Source: an uncultured Acidobacteriota bacterium
Lineage (GTDB): Bacteria; Acidobacteriota; Blastocatellia; Pyrinomonadales; Pyrinomonadaceae
DNA length: 64,000 nucleotides
Reading direction: 5' to 3'
Assembly (NCBI GenBank): GCA_937873515.1
Contig: CALMYB010000013.1
Span: forward strand, 389,780-453,779
How positions within the stretch are numbered: the first letter of the stretch is position 1; each line of letters opens with the position of its first letter. The translations under genes were made by a program, and so were the position numbers. The notes below the pieces were generated by a model that did not search any database, was not told the DNA's origin, and was given only the letters and a program-made list of their open reading frames with translations. Below, piece by piece: positions 19,639-28,040 of this stretch.

Positions 19639-21387
19639 ATGACTGTCAGAGTGAGATTCGCCCCGTCGCCGACGGGTTACCTGCATATCGGTTCGGCACG
19701 GACCGCGTTGTTCAATTACCTTTACGCACGGCACACGGGCGGGAAGTTTCTCCTTAGGATCGAAGACACAGACCTTGCACGCTCGACCGACGAATCGACG
19801 CGTTCGATTCTCGATGGCTTGAAATGGCTCGGGTTCGCGCCCGACGAAGAGATCGTTTTCCAGTCGAACAATGCGGACAAACATCGCGAGGCAGCGCGTC
19901 GTCTTCTTGCAGAAGGCAAGGCGTACCGCGACTTCACACCAAAGGCCGAGCCGAGCGACGCGAATGTAAAAGACGTGATCAAAGAGCGTGCTCGCCAGCA
20001 AGGCGCCGAGAAGAATTTCCGCGATAATCCGTATCGCGAATTGTCGAGCGAAGAGTCTGATGTACGTGCCGCGGCGGGCGAGCCATTCGCGATCCGCCTG
20101 AAAGTACCCGACGTCAGAACCGGGAGCGATAGCGACCGGGTTCTTAAGACGTCGTTCGAGGACGGCGTTTACGGCCTGCAGGAACGCGACTACGCTGAGA
20201 CCGAGGACCTCGTTCTTCTGCGTTCGGACGGCCATCCGCTTTACAATCTTGCGGTCGTTTGCGATGACATCGAGATGCAGATCACGGACGTCATTCGCGG
20301 GCAAGATCACCTTACGAATACGCACAAACAGTTGCTCATCTACAAGGCTCTTGGCGTCGAACCACCGCGTTTTGCCCACTTGCCGCTCATAATGGCGCCC
20401 AACAAGGGCAAGCTTTCGAAACGCAAGCACGGCGAGGTCGTTTCGATGACCACGTACCGCGATGCGGGCTTTGTCGCGGCGGCGTTCAGGAATTTTCTTG
20501 CGCTGCTCGGCTGGTCAGCGGGCGAGGAGAAAGAGATCTATTCGCTAGACGAACTGATAAAGAAATTCACGCTCGAGGGCATTCATCGCTCGAACGCCGT
20601 ATTCAACTTTCACGAGGGCGACCCGAAACGCTGGACCGACGATAAGGCGATCTGGATGAACGCCGAATACATCCGGACGATGCCATTGAGCGATCTTCTG
20701 CCGCTTGTAAAAAATGAACTAAAGGCAAACAAGCTCTGGCGTGAAGAGTACGAGCCGGACGGCCGTGCACTTATGACGTCGATATCTTCGACAAGCGCGC
20801 AGGCCTTTGAGTCATCGACCGAGATCAGCGACCGGCCCGAATCGATCGCCATCGACCGGCCGCGTCACGGCTCGCATGATTGGTTCGTGCAAACGATCGA
20901 TCTGATCCGAGCAAGGTTCTTTACTTTGAAAGACTTTTCGACGCAGGGAAGAGCGTATTTCAGTGAGGACTACGATTTCGACCCGGCGGCCGTTGCGAAG
21001 AACCTGACGAAATTTCCCGACCTGCAGGAATGGCTGCCGGAACTCGCTGCCCGGTTCGAAGCCGAACTCGGCGATTCGGAGGCGGAAACACGACCGGTAG
21101 GGAGTGTGTTCTTCTCACGGGAAACACCCGAGGCGGCCTCGGAACAAACGCCCGCGCTGCCGCTCACCGATGCATGCTGCTCTGATCGTTTTTTCGAATC
21201 CAACATCGAGACGGTCGTAAAGGCGTTCACGGAAGAAAAGGGCACGAAACTCGGCGTCATTATGAACGGCGCGCGGACACTTCTCACCGGCGTCGCGGTC
21301 GGCCCGTCAATGCTCTCGGTCTTCGAGACCGTCGGCCTCGAACGCACACTGATGCGCCTAAGAAGCAAGGTCGCGTGGTACAGCTAG
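19639..21387 (+). CDS. gltX: Glutamate--tRNA ligase
   Basis: Class I synthetase that charges tRNA-Glu (and perhaps tRNA-Gln in organisms using GatCAB). About 582 residues, longer than the usual 470-510. N-terminal VRFAPSPTGYLHIGSARTAL contains the HIGS version of HIGH; KLSKRKHG is the KMSKS motif. The anticodon-binding region contains about 60-80 extra residues of low complexity, including SSTSAQAFESSTEISDRPES and SRETPEAASEQTPALPLTDACC. Start: TTG at 19633 sits six bases after GGGGA, ATG at 19639 twelve; I choose ATG because it gives the common MTVRVRFAP N-terminus. Confidence 0.93.
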   Translation: MTVRVRFAPSPTGYLHIGSARTALFNYLYARHTGGKFLLRIEDTDLARSTDESTRSILDGLKWLGFAPDEEIVFQSNNADKHREAARRLLAEGKAYRDFTPKAEPSDANVKDVIKERARQQGAEKNFRDNPYRELSSEESDVRAAAGEPFAIRLKVPDVRTGSDSDRVLKTSFEDGVYGLQERDYAETEDLVLLRSDGHPLYNLAVVCDDIEMQITDVIRGQDHLTNTHKQLLIYKALGVEPPRFAHLPLIMAPNKGKLSKRKHGEVVSMTTYRDAGFVAAAFRNFLALLGWSAGEEKEIYSLDELIKKFTLEGIHRSNAVFNFHEGDPKRWTDDKAIWMNAEYIRTMPLSDLLPLVKNELKANKLWREEYEPDGRALMTSISSTSAQAFESSTEISDRPESIAIDRPRHGSHDWFVQTIDLIRARFFTLKDFSTQGRAYFSEDYDFDPAAVAKNLTKFPDLQEWLPELAARFEAELGDSEAETRPVGSVFFSRETPEAASEQTPALPLTDACCSDRFFESNIETVVKAFTEEKGTKLGVIMNGARTLLTGVAVGPSMLSVFETVGLERTLMRLRSKVAWYS

Positions 21388-21462
21388 TTTGACGGTTTTG
21401 GAACTTTCGTCTCCTGAGCGCGTTCACTTGGTTGAAAAGTAACCGAAAAAAGGAGTTCTCCT

Positions 21463-21990
21463 ATGAAAACAATCAAAGTAATCGTTTTGGCGGCCGTTGT
21501 CCTTGGTGCCTTCGTAGCAGTGAACGCTCAAGATAGAGCGACGGTGCAGGCATATGAATCCTGGAGGGCGGAGATCGCAAAGGAGCACGGCGGCAGCATG
21601 CCAGACCATTACGCTCTTGCGTCCGTCACGCAGCGGAAGAGTGCAACGCAGGCTTCCATTGCCTTTCTTGCGGTCGGAAGAATGCCCTCCCTGAATTTGG
21701 CGATCTGTCCGCTGACGATCACGCGCGATGCGAACGGCAAGGTCGCGAACGTCAAACGCGGTGAGCAAGTATTTGCAAAGCAAGATCTCGGCGAAGGTTC
21801 TCAAAATACGCGTTCCGACCTCGCAACAGTGTTGCCCGTCAATGCCGAGAACAACGCGATCGAGGTCAAGTGGACCTTTCTCGCGGAGGGCAAGCCAGCC
21901 GAGCAGACGATGATCCTGCCGCTCGAAAACGCTCCAAGATCGAGCGTAATGGGGATCACGGGCCCCGTTGGGGATACAGCTTCGCGGTAG
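21463..21990 (+). CDS. Small secreted protein, unknown function
   Basis: 175 residues with a signal peptide (MKTIKVIVLAAVVLGAFVAVNAQ, cleavage after NAQ). AAAGGAG lies about seven bases before the ATG, a strong ribosome binding site. The mature part is mixed alpha/beta with no motif I recognise (ESWRAEIAKEHGGSMPDHYALASVTQRKS). It is transcribed away from gltX's end and overlaps the convergent Lrp-type regulator by 35 bases. Confidence 0.7.
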   Translation: MKTIKVIVLAAVVLGAFVAVNAQDRATVQAYESWRAEIAKEHGGSMPDHYALASVTQRKSATQASIAFLAVGRMPSLNLAICPLTITRDANGKVANVKRGEQVFAKQDLGEGSQNTRSDLATVLPVNAENNAIEVKWTFLAEGKPAEQTMILPLENAPRSSVMGITGPVGDTASR

Positions 21991-22444
21991 CCAAGGCGTC
22001 GGGTAACTCCGACAACTCCACCGTACGGCGTTTTACCGGGGATGAGAGGACTATCGTCGTTGTGGTGATGCCGTAGGGCGTGAGGCGGTCGATCACGTCC
22101 TGCAGGTGTTCGACGGAGGCGACGGCGATCTTCATAATGAACGAATCTTCACCCGTGCCGCGATGACATTCGAGAACCTCGTTCGAGCTTTCTGCGACCT
22201 CGATGATGTGGCTGTAATCGACGCCCGTGATGCTCATCCTCACGAACGCGAGGATCGGTAAGCCCACTCGGGCGGTATCGACCTCGGCGCGATAGCCGCA
22301 GATGATCTTCGAATCCTCAAGTTTGCGGACGCGCTCGATGACGGCGGGCGTTGTAAGGCCGACCTGCCGGCCAAGCTCCGCGTAGCTTGTCCGTGCGTCT
22401 TCTTGAAGGATGCGAAGCACCTTTTGGTCGATCTCATCGAGCAT
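21956..22444 (-). CDS. Lrp/AsnC family transcriptional regulator
   Basis: 162 residues. The N-terminal winged helix-turn-helix (LDEIDQKVLRILQEDARTSYAELGRQVGLTTPAVIERVRKLEDSKII) is standard, followed by the RAM ligand-binding domain (VGLPILAFVRMSI ... VLECHRGTGEDSFIMKIAVASVEHLQDVIDRLTPYGITTTTIVLSS). Lrp/AsnC proteins sense amino acids and often control adjacent genes. It diverges from phenylalanine hydroxylase across a 175-bp AT-rich region, so phenylalanine or tyrosine is a plausible effector (inference). Confidence 0.92.
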   Translation of the reverse strand: MLDEIDQKVLRILQEDARTSYAELGRQVGLTTPAVIERVRKLEDSKIICGYRAEVDTARVGLPILAFVRMSITGVDYSHIIEVAESSNEVLECHRGTGEDSFIMKIAVASVEHLQDVIDRLTPYGITTTTIVLSSPVKRRTVELSELPDALATAKLYPQRGP

Positions 22445-22619
22445 CGCTTTCTATTCTAAGGTAATCGCCACTCGTTTACTAACAAAATATGTTAAAGCCG
22501 GCTCTTTGCCTCATAATTCCCATTCAAATTTCAGATGGGGTCAATTAAAATAGATTATTTAGGACAAACAACGCCGCTTGGATCGTTTCGGGCGGCACAA
22601 ACTCACGGGGAGGAATCTA
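22445..22619 (+). promoter_or_regulatory. Divergent lrp-like/phhA regulatory region
   Basis: 175 bp, clearly AT-richer than the flanks, with an AT-rich core near 22543-22560 (AATTAAAATAGATTATTT). Lrp/AsnC proteins bind degenerate AT-rich sites, so autoregulation and phhA control from here are likely, but I cannot define exact operators. Confidence 0.4.
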
Positions 22620-23537
22620 ATGACCATGGCCCTAACCGAATCAGCCGCAACGCCCACGGATGCCGACTTTGCTTCGACAGCCGCCGCGACGACAGCAACA
22701 CAACTCCCGGAATTTCGCGACCTTAAGTTTGAGAACATCAACGAGCTTCATCTCGATCACCCGGGAGCAAACGATCCCGAATACCGCGAACGACGAGACT
22801 ACATCGCATCCCTTGCTAAACGCTTTCGCGAAACTGGCGAGGTTACGGATGTCGATTACACCGAGCAGGAGCAGGAGATCTGGCAATACGTTGCAAAGCG
22901 CTTAGAAGAGCTGCATGAAAAGCATGCGTCACCCTTCTACTTAAAGGCAAAACGCGACCTCGGTATCACCAACGAACGGATACCGCAGTTGACGGAGATG
23001 AATCGCCGCTTGAAGGAGTTGACCGGCTTTCGGCTTGCGCCGATCGAGGGACTGGTAGAGACTCGCGGCTTCCTTTCGTGGCTGGGTTACCGCGTAATGC
23101 TCTCGACGCAGTACATACGCCATCATTCGCGGCCGGATTACACGCCCGAACCCGACGTCGTACACGAATCGATCGGACACATTCCGATGTTCACGAATCC
23201 GAACTTTGCCGAATTCTCACAGTCTATCGGCTTGGGCGCTCAGCGTGCGACCGATCGGCAGATCGAGGAGCTTGGCCGGCTTTATTGGTTCACGGTCGAA
23301 TTCGGCCTGGTAGAACACGAAGGCGGCATCAAGGCTTACGGAGCGGGACTTCTGTCGTCGTTCGGAGAACTCGAGAACGCATTCTCCGAGAATGTCGAAC
23401 GTCGTCCGTTCGATCTCGAGAAGGTCATCGACACGCCCTACGATTACAGCGATATGCAGCCGATCCTCTATGTCATTCCCTCGTATGCCGAGCTCAAGGA
23501 CGTAACGAGGAAGTATATCGAAAGTATCGGGAAATAG
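22620..23537 (+). CDS. phhA: Phenylalanine-4-hydroxylase
   Basis: A non-heme iron, tetrahydropterin-dependent monooxygenase converting phenylalanine to tyrosine, the first step toward homogentisate. About 305 residues from the ATG at 22620, chosen because GGGGAGGAATCT precedes it; an in-frame start at 22578 lacks this. The iron ligands are in [15 protein letters not shown] (two His) and the downstream Glu in [27 protein letters not shown]. The core is typical of monomeric bacterial enzymes. Downstream on the same strand lie hppD and hmgA, completing three steps of Phe/Tyr catabolism. Confidence 0.94.
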   Translation: MTMALTESAATPTDADFASTAAATTATQLPEFRDLKFENINELHLDHPGANDPEYRERRDYIASLAKRFRETGEVTDVDYTEQEQEIWQYVAKRLEELHEKHASPFYLKAKRDLGITNERIPQLTEMNRRLKELTGFRLAPIEGLVETRGFLSWLGYRVMLSTQYIRHHSRPDYTPEPDVVHESIGHIPMFTNPNFAEFSQSIGLGAQRATDRQIEELGRLYWFTVEFGLVEHEGGIKAYGAGLLSSFGELENAFSENVERRPFDLEKVIDTPYDYSDMQPILYVIPSYAELKDVTRKYIESIGK

Positions 23538-23571
23538 TTGCCTTATCGGACAACTTTTGATAGACTAGGGT

Positions 23572-23913
23572 ATGGGAAATGACGTTAGGGAGGTTATCTT
23601 TTTCAAACGCTACTTTGATGAGTTTTTTGATAAGCAGCCGAAAAAGGTTCAGGAGAAACTTTACCATTCTATAAAGCTGCTGAAGACCATTCCCAAGCTT
23701 CCGCGAGAGCATCTGAAGGCGTTGCCCGGCACCGATGGTTTGTTGGAAATGCGAACTCAGCTAGGAAGTAACATTTACCGAGTCTTCTGCTTCTTCGATA
23801 AGGGAAATATCGTTGTTCTGATGAATGGCTTTCAAAAGAAAACGCAAAAGACGCCACGGAATGAGATCAAGCTGGCCTTGAAGATCAGAGAGGAATACTA
23901 TGCCGAGAAATAA
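23572..23913 (+). CDS. RelE/HigB-type toxin
   Basis: 113 residues. The RelE/ParE-superfamily pattern is visible: a helical N-terminus (FFKRYFDEFFDKQPKKVQEKLYHSIKLLKTI), then the beta-sheet core HLKALPGTDGLLEMRTQLGSNIYRVFCFFDKGNIVVLMNGFQKKTQKTPRNEIKLALKIREEY. The phrase 'LYELR..G.YRV.FF..G...VLLHGF.KKT.KTP..EI..A' is the HigB/Gp49-like signature. Such toxins cleave mRNA on the ribosome. It overlaps the antitoxin by 14 bases, toxin first, as in higBA loci. It starts 34 bases after phhA and may be co-transcribed with it. Confidence 0.9.
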   Translation: MGNDVREVIFFKRYFDEFFDKQPKKVQEKLYHSIKLLKTIPKLPREHLKALPGTDGLLEMRTQLGSNIYRVFCFFDKGNIVVLMNGFQKKTQKTPRNEIKLALKIREEYYAEK

Positions 23914-24202
23914 CAATATCAGAACGTTGGACGATTTTGCTGACGAGAAATTCGGCAAGCGAGGCAGTGTCCGTCGTGAGATCGTAGAGCGCGGATTTGA
24001 GGAATTCAGGCTTGGCTTCTTGATCCAGGAAGCTCGCAAGAAGAAAGGAATGACGCAGCAGGAGCTTGCCGAAAAGGCCGGGACGAACAAGGCGTATATC
24101 TCGCGCGTTGAGAATGATATCAAGGATGTCCGCATTTCTACGCTTCGCAAGATCGTAGAGTCCGGCCTCGGCGGCAAACTGGAGTTGGCAGTTAAGTTGT
24201 AG
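23900..24202 (+). CDS. XRE-family HigA-type antitoxin
   Basis: 100 residues. A C-terminal helix-turn-helix of the XRE/Cro type is clear: LIQEARKKKGMTQQELAEKAGTNKAYISRVENDIKDVRISTLRKIVE. The first 40 residues probably wrap the toxin. In HigBA loci the antitoxin neutralises the toxin and represses the operon. It begins inside the end of the toxin gene and ends eight bases before the next gene, so toxin, antitoxin and the secreted protein may share one transcript. Confidence 0.9.
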   Translation: MPRNNNIRTLDDFADEKFGKRGSVRREIVERGFEEFRLGFLIQEARKKKGMTQQELAEKAGTNKAYISRVENDIKDVRISTLRKIVESGLGGKLELAVKL

Positions 24203-24209
24203 AAAAGAG

Positions 24210-25412
24210 ATGTTGAAGAAACTTTTTATATTGGTCTTTGTTGGGATATTGGGCGTCGTCTTTGCGTCGTCGCTCTTCGGGCAGGAGGCCGACCCGCTGC
24301 TCGCTCCTGGTACGACGGTCCCATTCAGCGTTGATGGTGACAGGTCGGCAACCTTCAGCGTTGATCTCGCTGCGGATGGTTTTGCCGAGTTCAAATGGAC
24401 CGCAAGTGAAGACAGCGATATATTTTTCCAGATCGCGGACAGTTCGGGAAAGGTCGAGCAGAAGGGCGATTCGGGCTGGTTGAAGTCCGCGTATTTCGTA
24501 GCTCCGAAGCCAGGCGTCTATTCGATAAAACTCTTTCTCGATCCGAGAGCAGAAGACAAGAAGGAGCGGAGCGGTTCTTTGACCTACCGCAATGCCTTCA
24601 CGATGCCGCCGCGGGGGAAGCTGAAGGCTTCGCGAAACGTCGCCGGTTATAAGGTCGAGCTTGTGGACGTCCCGGATACGGATGACTCGCCCGGCGATTC
24701 CTTTGTGATCGTAAAGAAAGCCGGTGTGATGAAGAACCTCCTTCACAGCGACTTCAGCTCGCCGATAATGGGATATTCATTCTCGGGAACGGTCGAAAAG
24801 AATGCACCTGCTTCCGAAAGGCGCGTTGCGGCTCTGATCAACAATACGCCGGACAAGACGGGCGACGGCAACCCGGACGTGATGCTCGAATATTACTCCG
24901 GCGGAGCTCATTGCTGTACGACGTATTATTTCATCGAACTTCCGAAGAGCGGTCCGGTCGCGATTCGCGAGGTCGATACCGGCAACGCCGGAATGATGCC
25001 GATCGGCAAAGCCTCTGCGGGCGGATTGCGTTTTGAAACGGCAGATAACGCGTGGGCGTACTGGAATATGTCGTTCGCGGGGTCGCCGATGCCGTCCGTC
25101 ATCCTCGAATTCAAAGACGGCGTCGCGAAACCGAATTTTGCCCTGATGAAAAAGCCGGCGCCGAGCATGGCCGTTCTGAAAAAAAAGGCCGCTGCGGCCC
25201 GTAAGAAGATCTCGAACGATCCCTACACGGAGCCGTCGATGGATTTCGAAGATGCATTCTGGAGCGAGATGATCGACCTGATCTTTACGGGCCACGAAAA
25301 GCTCGCTTGGGAGTATTTCGATATGGTCTGGCCGAAAGCTAAGCCGGGAAAGGAAAAATTCCTCGCGGACTTTAAGGAAGTATTGGCGGACAGTTACTAC
25401 GGTTCAAGATAA
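24210..25412 (+). CDS. Secreted protein with beta-sandwich N-domain, unknown
   Basis: 400 residues. Signal peptide MLKKLFILVFVGILGVVFASSLFGQ. Residues about 35-115 look like a pre-peptidase C-terminal-type or lectin-like beta sandwich (FSVDGDRSATFSVDLAADGFAEFKWTAS ... GVYSIKLFLDPR). The middle region has NNTPDKTGDGNPDVMLEYYSGGAHCCTTYYFIEL, in which TGDGNPD resembles calcium-binding repeat loops and the CC pair is notable. The C-terminus is helical and basic. No catalytic motif recognised. It begins eight bases after the antitoxin gene. Confidence 0.72.
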   Translation: MLKKLFILVFVGILGVVFASSLFGQEADPLLAPGTTVPFSVDGDRSATFSVDLAADGFAEFKWTASEDSDIFFQIADSSGKVEQKGDSGWLKSAYFVAPKPGVYSIKLFLDPRAEDKKERSGSLTYRNAFTMPPRGKLKASRNVAGYKVELVDVPDTDDSPGDSFVIVKKAGVMKNLLHSDFSSPIMGYSFSGTVEKNAPASERRVAALINNTPDKTGDGNPDVMLEYYSGGAHCCTTYYFIELPKSGPVAIREVDTGNAGMMPIGKASAGGLRFETADNAWAYWNMSFAGSPMPSVILEFKDGVAKPNFALMKKPAPSMAVLKKKAAAARKKISNDPYTEPSMDFEDAFWSEMIDLIFTGHEKLAWEYFDMVWPKAKPGKEKFLADFKEVLADSYYGSR

Positions 25413-25450
25413 TGATCGACCTGCAACTCGACCGTGCAGGGATTGAAGGA

Positions 25451-25469
25451 GTTACCAATTTTTGGTAAC
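25451..25469. promoter_or_regulatory. Perfect palindrome upstream of parD-like gene
   Basis: GTTACCAA-TTT-TTGGTAAC, eight-base arms and three-base centre, ends 20 bases before the antitoxin start codon at 25490. There is no T-run after it, so it is more likely an operator for ParD autorepression than a terminator. Confidence 0.65.
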
Positions 25470-25489
25470 TTTGGATATGGAGGATGAGC

Positions 25490-25741
25490 ATGAATAGAAA
25501 CACTTCTGTATCACTTGGAACTTATTTTGATCAGTTTGTCAGCGAACAGGTGTCGGCGGGCAGGTACAAGAATATCAGCGAAGTTATACGCGCCGGGCTT
25601 CGCCTGTTGGAAGACGAAGAAAGCAGGGCGGCCGCCCTTAGAAATGCAATTCTCGAAGGGTTGAACAGCCCGAGGGTCGAGAGCTTTGATCTTGACGAAC
25701 ATCTTGCAGGATTAAAGGCCCAAAAACGGAAGAATGGCTAG
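25490..25741 (+). CDS. ParD-type antitoxin
   Basis: 83 residues from the ATG at 25490, chosen because GGAGG ends six bases before it; an ATG two codons earlier is possible. The N-terminal ribbon-helix-helix is recognisable (NTSVSLGTYFDQFVSEQVSAGRYKNISEVIRAGLRLLEDEESR), exactly the ParD/CC2985 pattern, and the C-tail that binds toxin follows (LNSPRVESFDLDEHLAGLKAQ). It overlaps the toxin by eight bases. The palindrome just upstream fits autoregulation. Confidence 0.93.
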   Translation: MNRNTSVSLGTYFDQFVSEQVSAGRYKNISEVIRAGLRLLEDEESRAAALRNAILEGLNSPRVESFDLDEHLAGLKAQKRKNG

Positions 25742-26081
25742 ATCTATCCTGAGGCAAAAAGCAATTGATGACCTTAGCGATATTTGGAATTATACGGAAT
25801 CAACATGGTCAGAAAGTCAGGCGGACAAATACTACGGAATGATCAAAACCGCGTGCAAAGAATTGGCAAAAGGTAAAGTGAGCGGAAGAAAATTTGATGA
25901 TATAAGCGACGGCCTCTTAGGTTACGGCGTCGGGAAGCACATTATCTTTTATCAACAGATCTCAAATAAAGAGATCGAAGTCGTGAGAATTCTGCACGAA
26001 CGGATGGATCTAAAGAACAGGTCAAAGACTAATGATTTCAAGCTCCGCAGGAGCGGAATATTAATAGAAGGATCCGCTTAG
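25734..26081 (+). CDS. ParE-type toxin with repeat-derived C-terminal tail
   Basis: 115 residues against about 95-100 for the family. The core is standard: SILRQKAIDDLSDIWNYTESTWSESQADKYYGMIKTACKELA, then a strand block GYGVGKHIIFYQQISNKEIEVVRILHERMDLKNR, where RILHERMD is the usual ParE ending. ParE toxins poison DNA gyrase. The last 19 or so residues after KNR (SKTNDFKLRRSGILIEGSA) are encoded partly by a copy of the dispersed GCTCC..GGAGC palindrome at 26040-26068, which seems to have replaced the original stop. Confidence 0.9.
   Translation: MARSILRQKAIDDLSDIWNYTESTWSESQADKYYGMIKTACKELAKGKVSGRKFDDISDGLLGYGVGKHIIFYQQISNKEIEVVRILHERMDLKNRSKTNDFKLRRSGILIEGSA
26040..26068 (+). repeat. Dispersed GCTCC/GGAGC repeat unit inside the toxin 3' end
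   Basis: AAGCTCCGCAGGAGCGG followed by AATATTAATAG matches the intergenic unit seen at 55232 (AGCTCCGTTAGGAGCGG then CCTGTTTGTAG). Here it is coding, in the last codons of the ParE-type gene. Confidence 0.65.
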
Positions 26082-26086
26082 GATAT

Positions 26087-26130
26087 AGAAGATACATCAC
26101 GTTTAGTTTTACGGCCGCAATGCGAAGCAG
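26087..26130 (+). pseudogene. Duplicated scrap of the hppD 5' end
   Basis: These 44 bases match 26239-26282, inside the true hppD start region ([15 protein letters not shown]), at 40 of 44 positions, offset 152 bases. The copy has an in-frame TAG where the gene has GAG, so it is not coding. It marks a partial duplication between the ParE toxin and hppD. Confidence 0.8.
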
Positions 26131-26207
26131 ATGGTGTGGGCAATGCTGAACCCGACGCCGAAACCACAAAAACAGATAGGATATATTCAGGGAAAGAAGA
26201 AGCGATC

Positions 26208-27398
26208 ATGACAGAACAAAAGAATCCATTAGGGCTTAAGAAGATACATCACGTTGAGTTTTATGTCGGCAATGCGAAGCAGGCCGAGTTCTATTATCGG
26301 AAGGCGTTCGGGTTTTCGCGTGCGGCCTATTCGGGTCTTGAGACCGGCAACCGCGAGACGACGAGCTATTTGATGCGGCAGACGAATATCAATTTCGTCT
26401 TGACGACGCCGATGGGGCCGGAGCACCCGGCTGCAGAGCATATCAAACAGCACGGAGACGGCGTAAAGGACATCGCGTTCTACGTCGAGGATGCCGACCA
26501 CGCCTTTAATGAGGCGGTAAAACGCGGAGCTCGTCCGGTCGTCGAACCACGCGATCTTGCGGACGATAACGGCTCTGTCCGCCATGCGGCGATCGGAACG
26601 TACGGCGACACGATCCACTCGCTCATCTCGTATAGTGATGGTCGGAAATCCGGCTCTAATGGTAATGGTACGGAGAACCACCCCGTCGCCGATGCGGCGA
26701 CACCCCTCCTTCGTAAGGATGGGAGCTACTTGTATTCCGGGCCGTTCCTTCCCGGCTTTATCGAACATAAGGTCGAAGGCGATGCGACCGGCATAATGCT
26801 CGTCGATCACATCGTCGGAAACGTCGAGTTGGGGAAGATGAACGAATGGTGCGATTTCTATCGCGATGTGATGGGCTTTCACCGCTACATCACGTTCGAT
26901 GACAAGGACATCTCGACCGAGTATTCGGCCCTGATGTCGATCGTGATGAGCGACGGCCAGCACAATATCAAGTTCCCTATCAACGAACCTGCCGAAGGAA
27001 AGGGCGGCAAGTCGCAGATACAGGAATATATCGATTTTTACCGATCGGCCGGTGCTCAGCACATCGCGCTTCTTTGCCGCGACATTCTTCACACCGTCGG
27101 CAAACTGCAGGAGAACGGAATCGAGTTCCTGCGGGTTCCCGACACGTATTATGACGAGATTCCGAAACGCGTAGGCGAGATCGACGAGGACATCGAAGAC
27201 CTAAAACGCCTCGGCATCCTTGTCGATCGCGACGACGAAGGCTATCTGCTCCAGATATTCACAAAACCGGTCGAAGACCGCCCGACCGTCTTCTTCGAGA
27301 TCCTCCAGCGAAAAGGCTGCAAAGGCTTTGGCAAAGGCAACTTTAAGGCGCTGTTTGTTTCTATAGAAGAAGAACAACGTCGTCGAGGCAACCTATAA
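26208..27398 (+). CDS. hppD: 4-hydroxyphenylpyruvate dioxygenase with in-frame palindromic insert
   Basis: Non-heme Fe(II) dioxygenase making homogentisate from 4-hydroxyphenylpyruvate. 396 residues from the ATG at 26208 (GGAAAGAAGAAG upstream). Two vicinal-oxygen-chelate domains: the N-domain begins [26 protein letters not shown]; the catalytic C-domain carries the iron ligands in [12 protein letters not shown] (His), QHIALLC (His) and VFFEILQR (Glu), with C-terminal [18 protein letters not shown]. Between DTIHSLIS and YSGPFLPGF, where orthologues have a short linker, there are about 30 extra residues including [18 protein letters not shown], encoded by a palindromic element also present in hmgA. 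Confidence 0.95.
   Translation: MTEQKNPLGLKKIHHVEFYVGNAKQAEFYYRKAFGFSRAAYSGLETGNRETTSYLMRQTNINFVLTTPMGPEHPAAEHIKQHGDGVKDIAFYVEDADHAFNEAVKRGARPVVEPRDLADDNGSVRHAAIGTYGDTIHSLISYSDGRKSGSNGNGTENHPVADAATPLLRKDGSYLYSGPFLPGFIEHKVEGDATGIMLVDHIVGNVELGKMNEWCDFYRDVMGFHRYITFDDKDISTEYSALMSIVMSDGQHNIKFPINEPAEGKGGKSQIQEYIDFYRSAGAQHIALLCRDILHTVGKLQENGIEFLRVPDTYYDEIPKRVGEIDEDIEDLKRLGILVDRDDEGYLLQIFTKPVEDRPTVFFEILQRKGCKGFGKGNFKALFVSIEEEQRRRGNL
26673..26727 (+). repeat. Protein-coding palindromic element, copy 1 (in hppD)
   Basis: 55 bp with two hairpins: a 7-bp stem GTCGCCG/CGGCGAC with loop ATG at 26685-26701, and CCTCCTT/AAGGATGG-type stem with loop CGT at about 26704-26723 (one mismatch). It matches 28629-28683 in hmgA at 49 of 55 bases and is read in the same frame (codon phase 1) in both. 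Confidence 0.88.
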
Positions 27399-27426
27399 GA
27401 GCGCCGAAACTTTAAGGTCGTACGAA

Positions 27427-27455
27427 GCCTTGCCCCTCGGGGCAGGGCTTTTTTT
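27427..27455 (+). terminator. Intrinsic terminator after hppD
   Basis: GCCTTGCCCC / GGGGCAGGGC hairpin with loop TC and one bulged T, followed directly by a run of seven T. It lies 28 bases after the hppD stop and should end the phhA-to-hppD transcripts. Confidence 0.85.
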
Positions 27456-27530
27456 ATCCATCGTTTCTCGCGGTGATCGATGCTAACATCTTTGGTTGTC
27501 TCGGCCGAAATTTCCGAAACTGAGGTGTTT

Positions 27531-27974
27531 GTGAAGCTTTCTTTGTACCGCCCTAATGATCTGGATGCGGTCGTTGCGGTTTTCCGATCGAATATCCCGA
27601 AGTATTTCAGCCCGTCCGAGGAGCCGGGCTTATACGATTTTCTGCGCGATCACGCTGCTGATTACTACGTGTTGGAGTCGAACGGTGAGGTCGTCGCATC
27701 CGGCGGGATCGCGTTCAACGATCTCGACCCGCCAACGGTTTCGCTCTGCTGGGGAATGGTCCGCAAAGATCATCTAGGCACGGGCCTGGGTAAGGTACTT
27801 ACCCGATTTCGCATAGACCTCGCGCGCGAAAAATACGGCCGCGTTCCATTGACCATCGGAACATCGCAGCATACGCAAGGCTTCTACGAAAAATTCGGCT
27901 TCCGCCTCGTCGAACACACACCAAACGGCTTCGGCCCCGGAATAGACAACTGCAAAATGCGGCTGGAGGCCTAA
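27531..27974 (+). CDS. GNAT family N-acetyltransferase
   Basis: About 147 residues from the GTG at 27531, which follows GAGGTG; an ATG at 27480 is possible but adds residues outside the fold. Acetyl-CoA-binding features: SLCWGMVRKDHLGTGLGKVLTRFRIDLAR (motif A, R/Q-x-x-G-x-G variant LGTGLG) and IGTSQHTQGFYEKFGFRLVE (motif B). Substrate unknown. It sits between hppD and hmgA on the same strand after a terminator, probably with its own promoter. Confidence 0.85.
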   Translation: MKLSLYRPNDLDAVVAVFRSNIPKYFSPSEEPGLYDFLRDHAADYYVLESNGEVVASGGIAFNDLDPPTVSLCWGMVRKDHLGTGLGKVLTRFRIDLAREKYGRVPLTIGTSQHTQGFYEKFGFRLVEHTPNGFGPGIDNCKMRLEA

Positions 27975-28040
27975 CCGAGGTACAATGAATGTCATTCCTG
28001 ATTCGTATTGTTCATATGTTCCGTGGCAAAATTCTTTGCT

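Noticed and set aside
19351..20430. Open frame (-) of 359 codons opposite galU/gltX
   Set aside because: Composition is shadow-like (Arg/Ala/Asp) and the two sense genes are certain.
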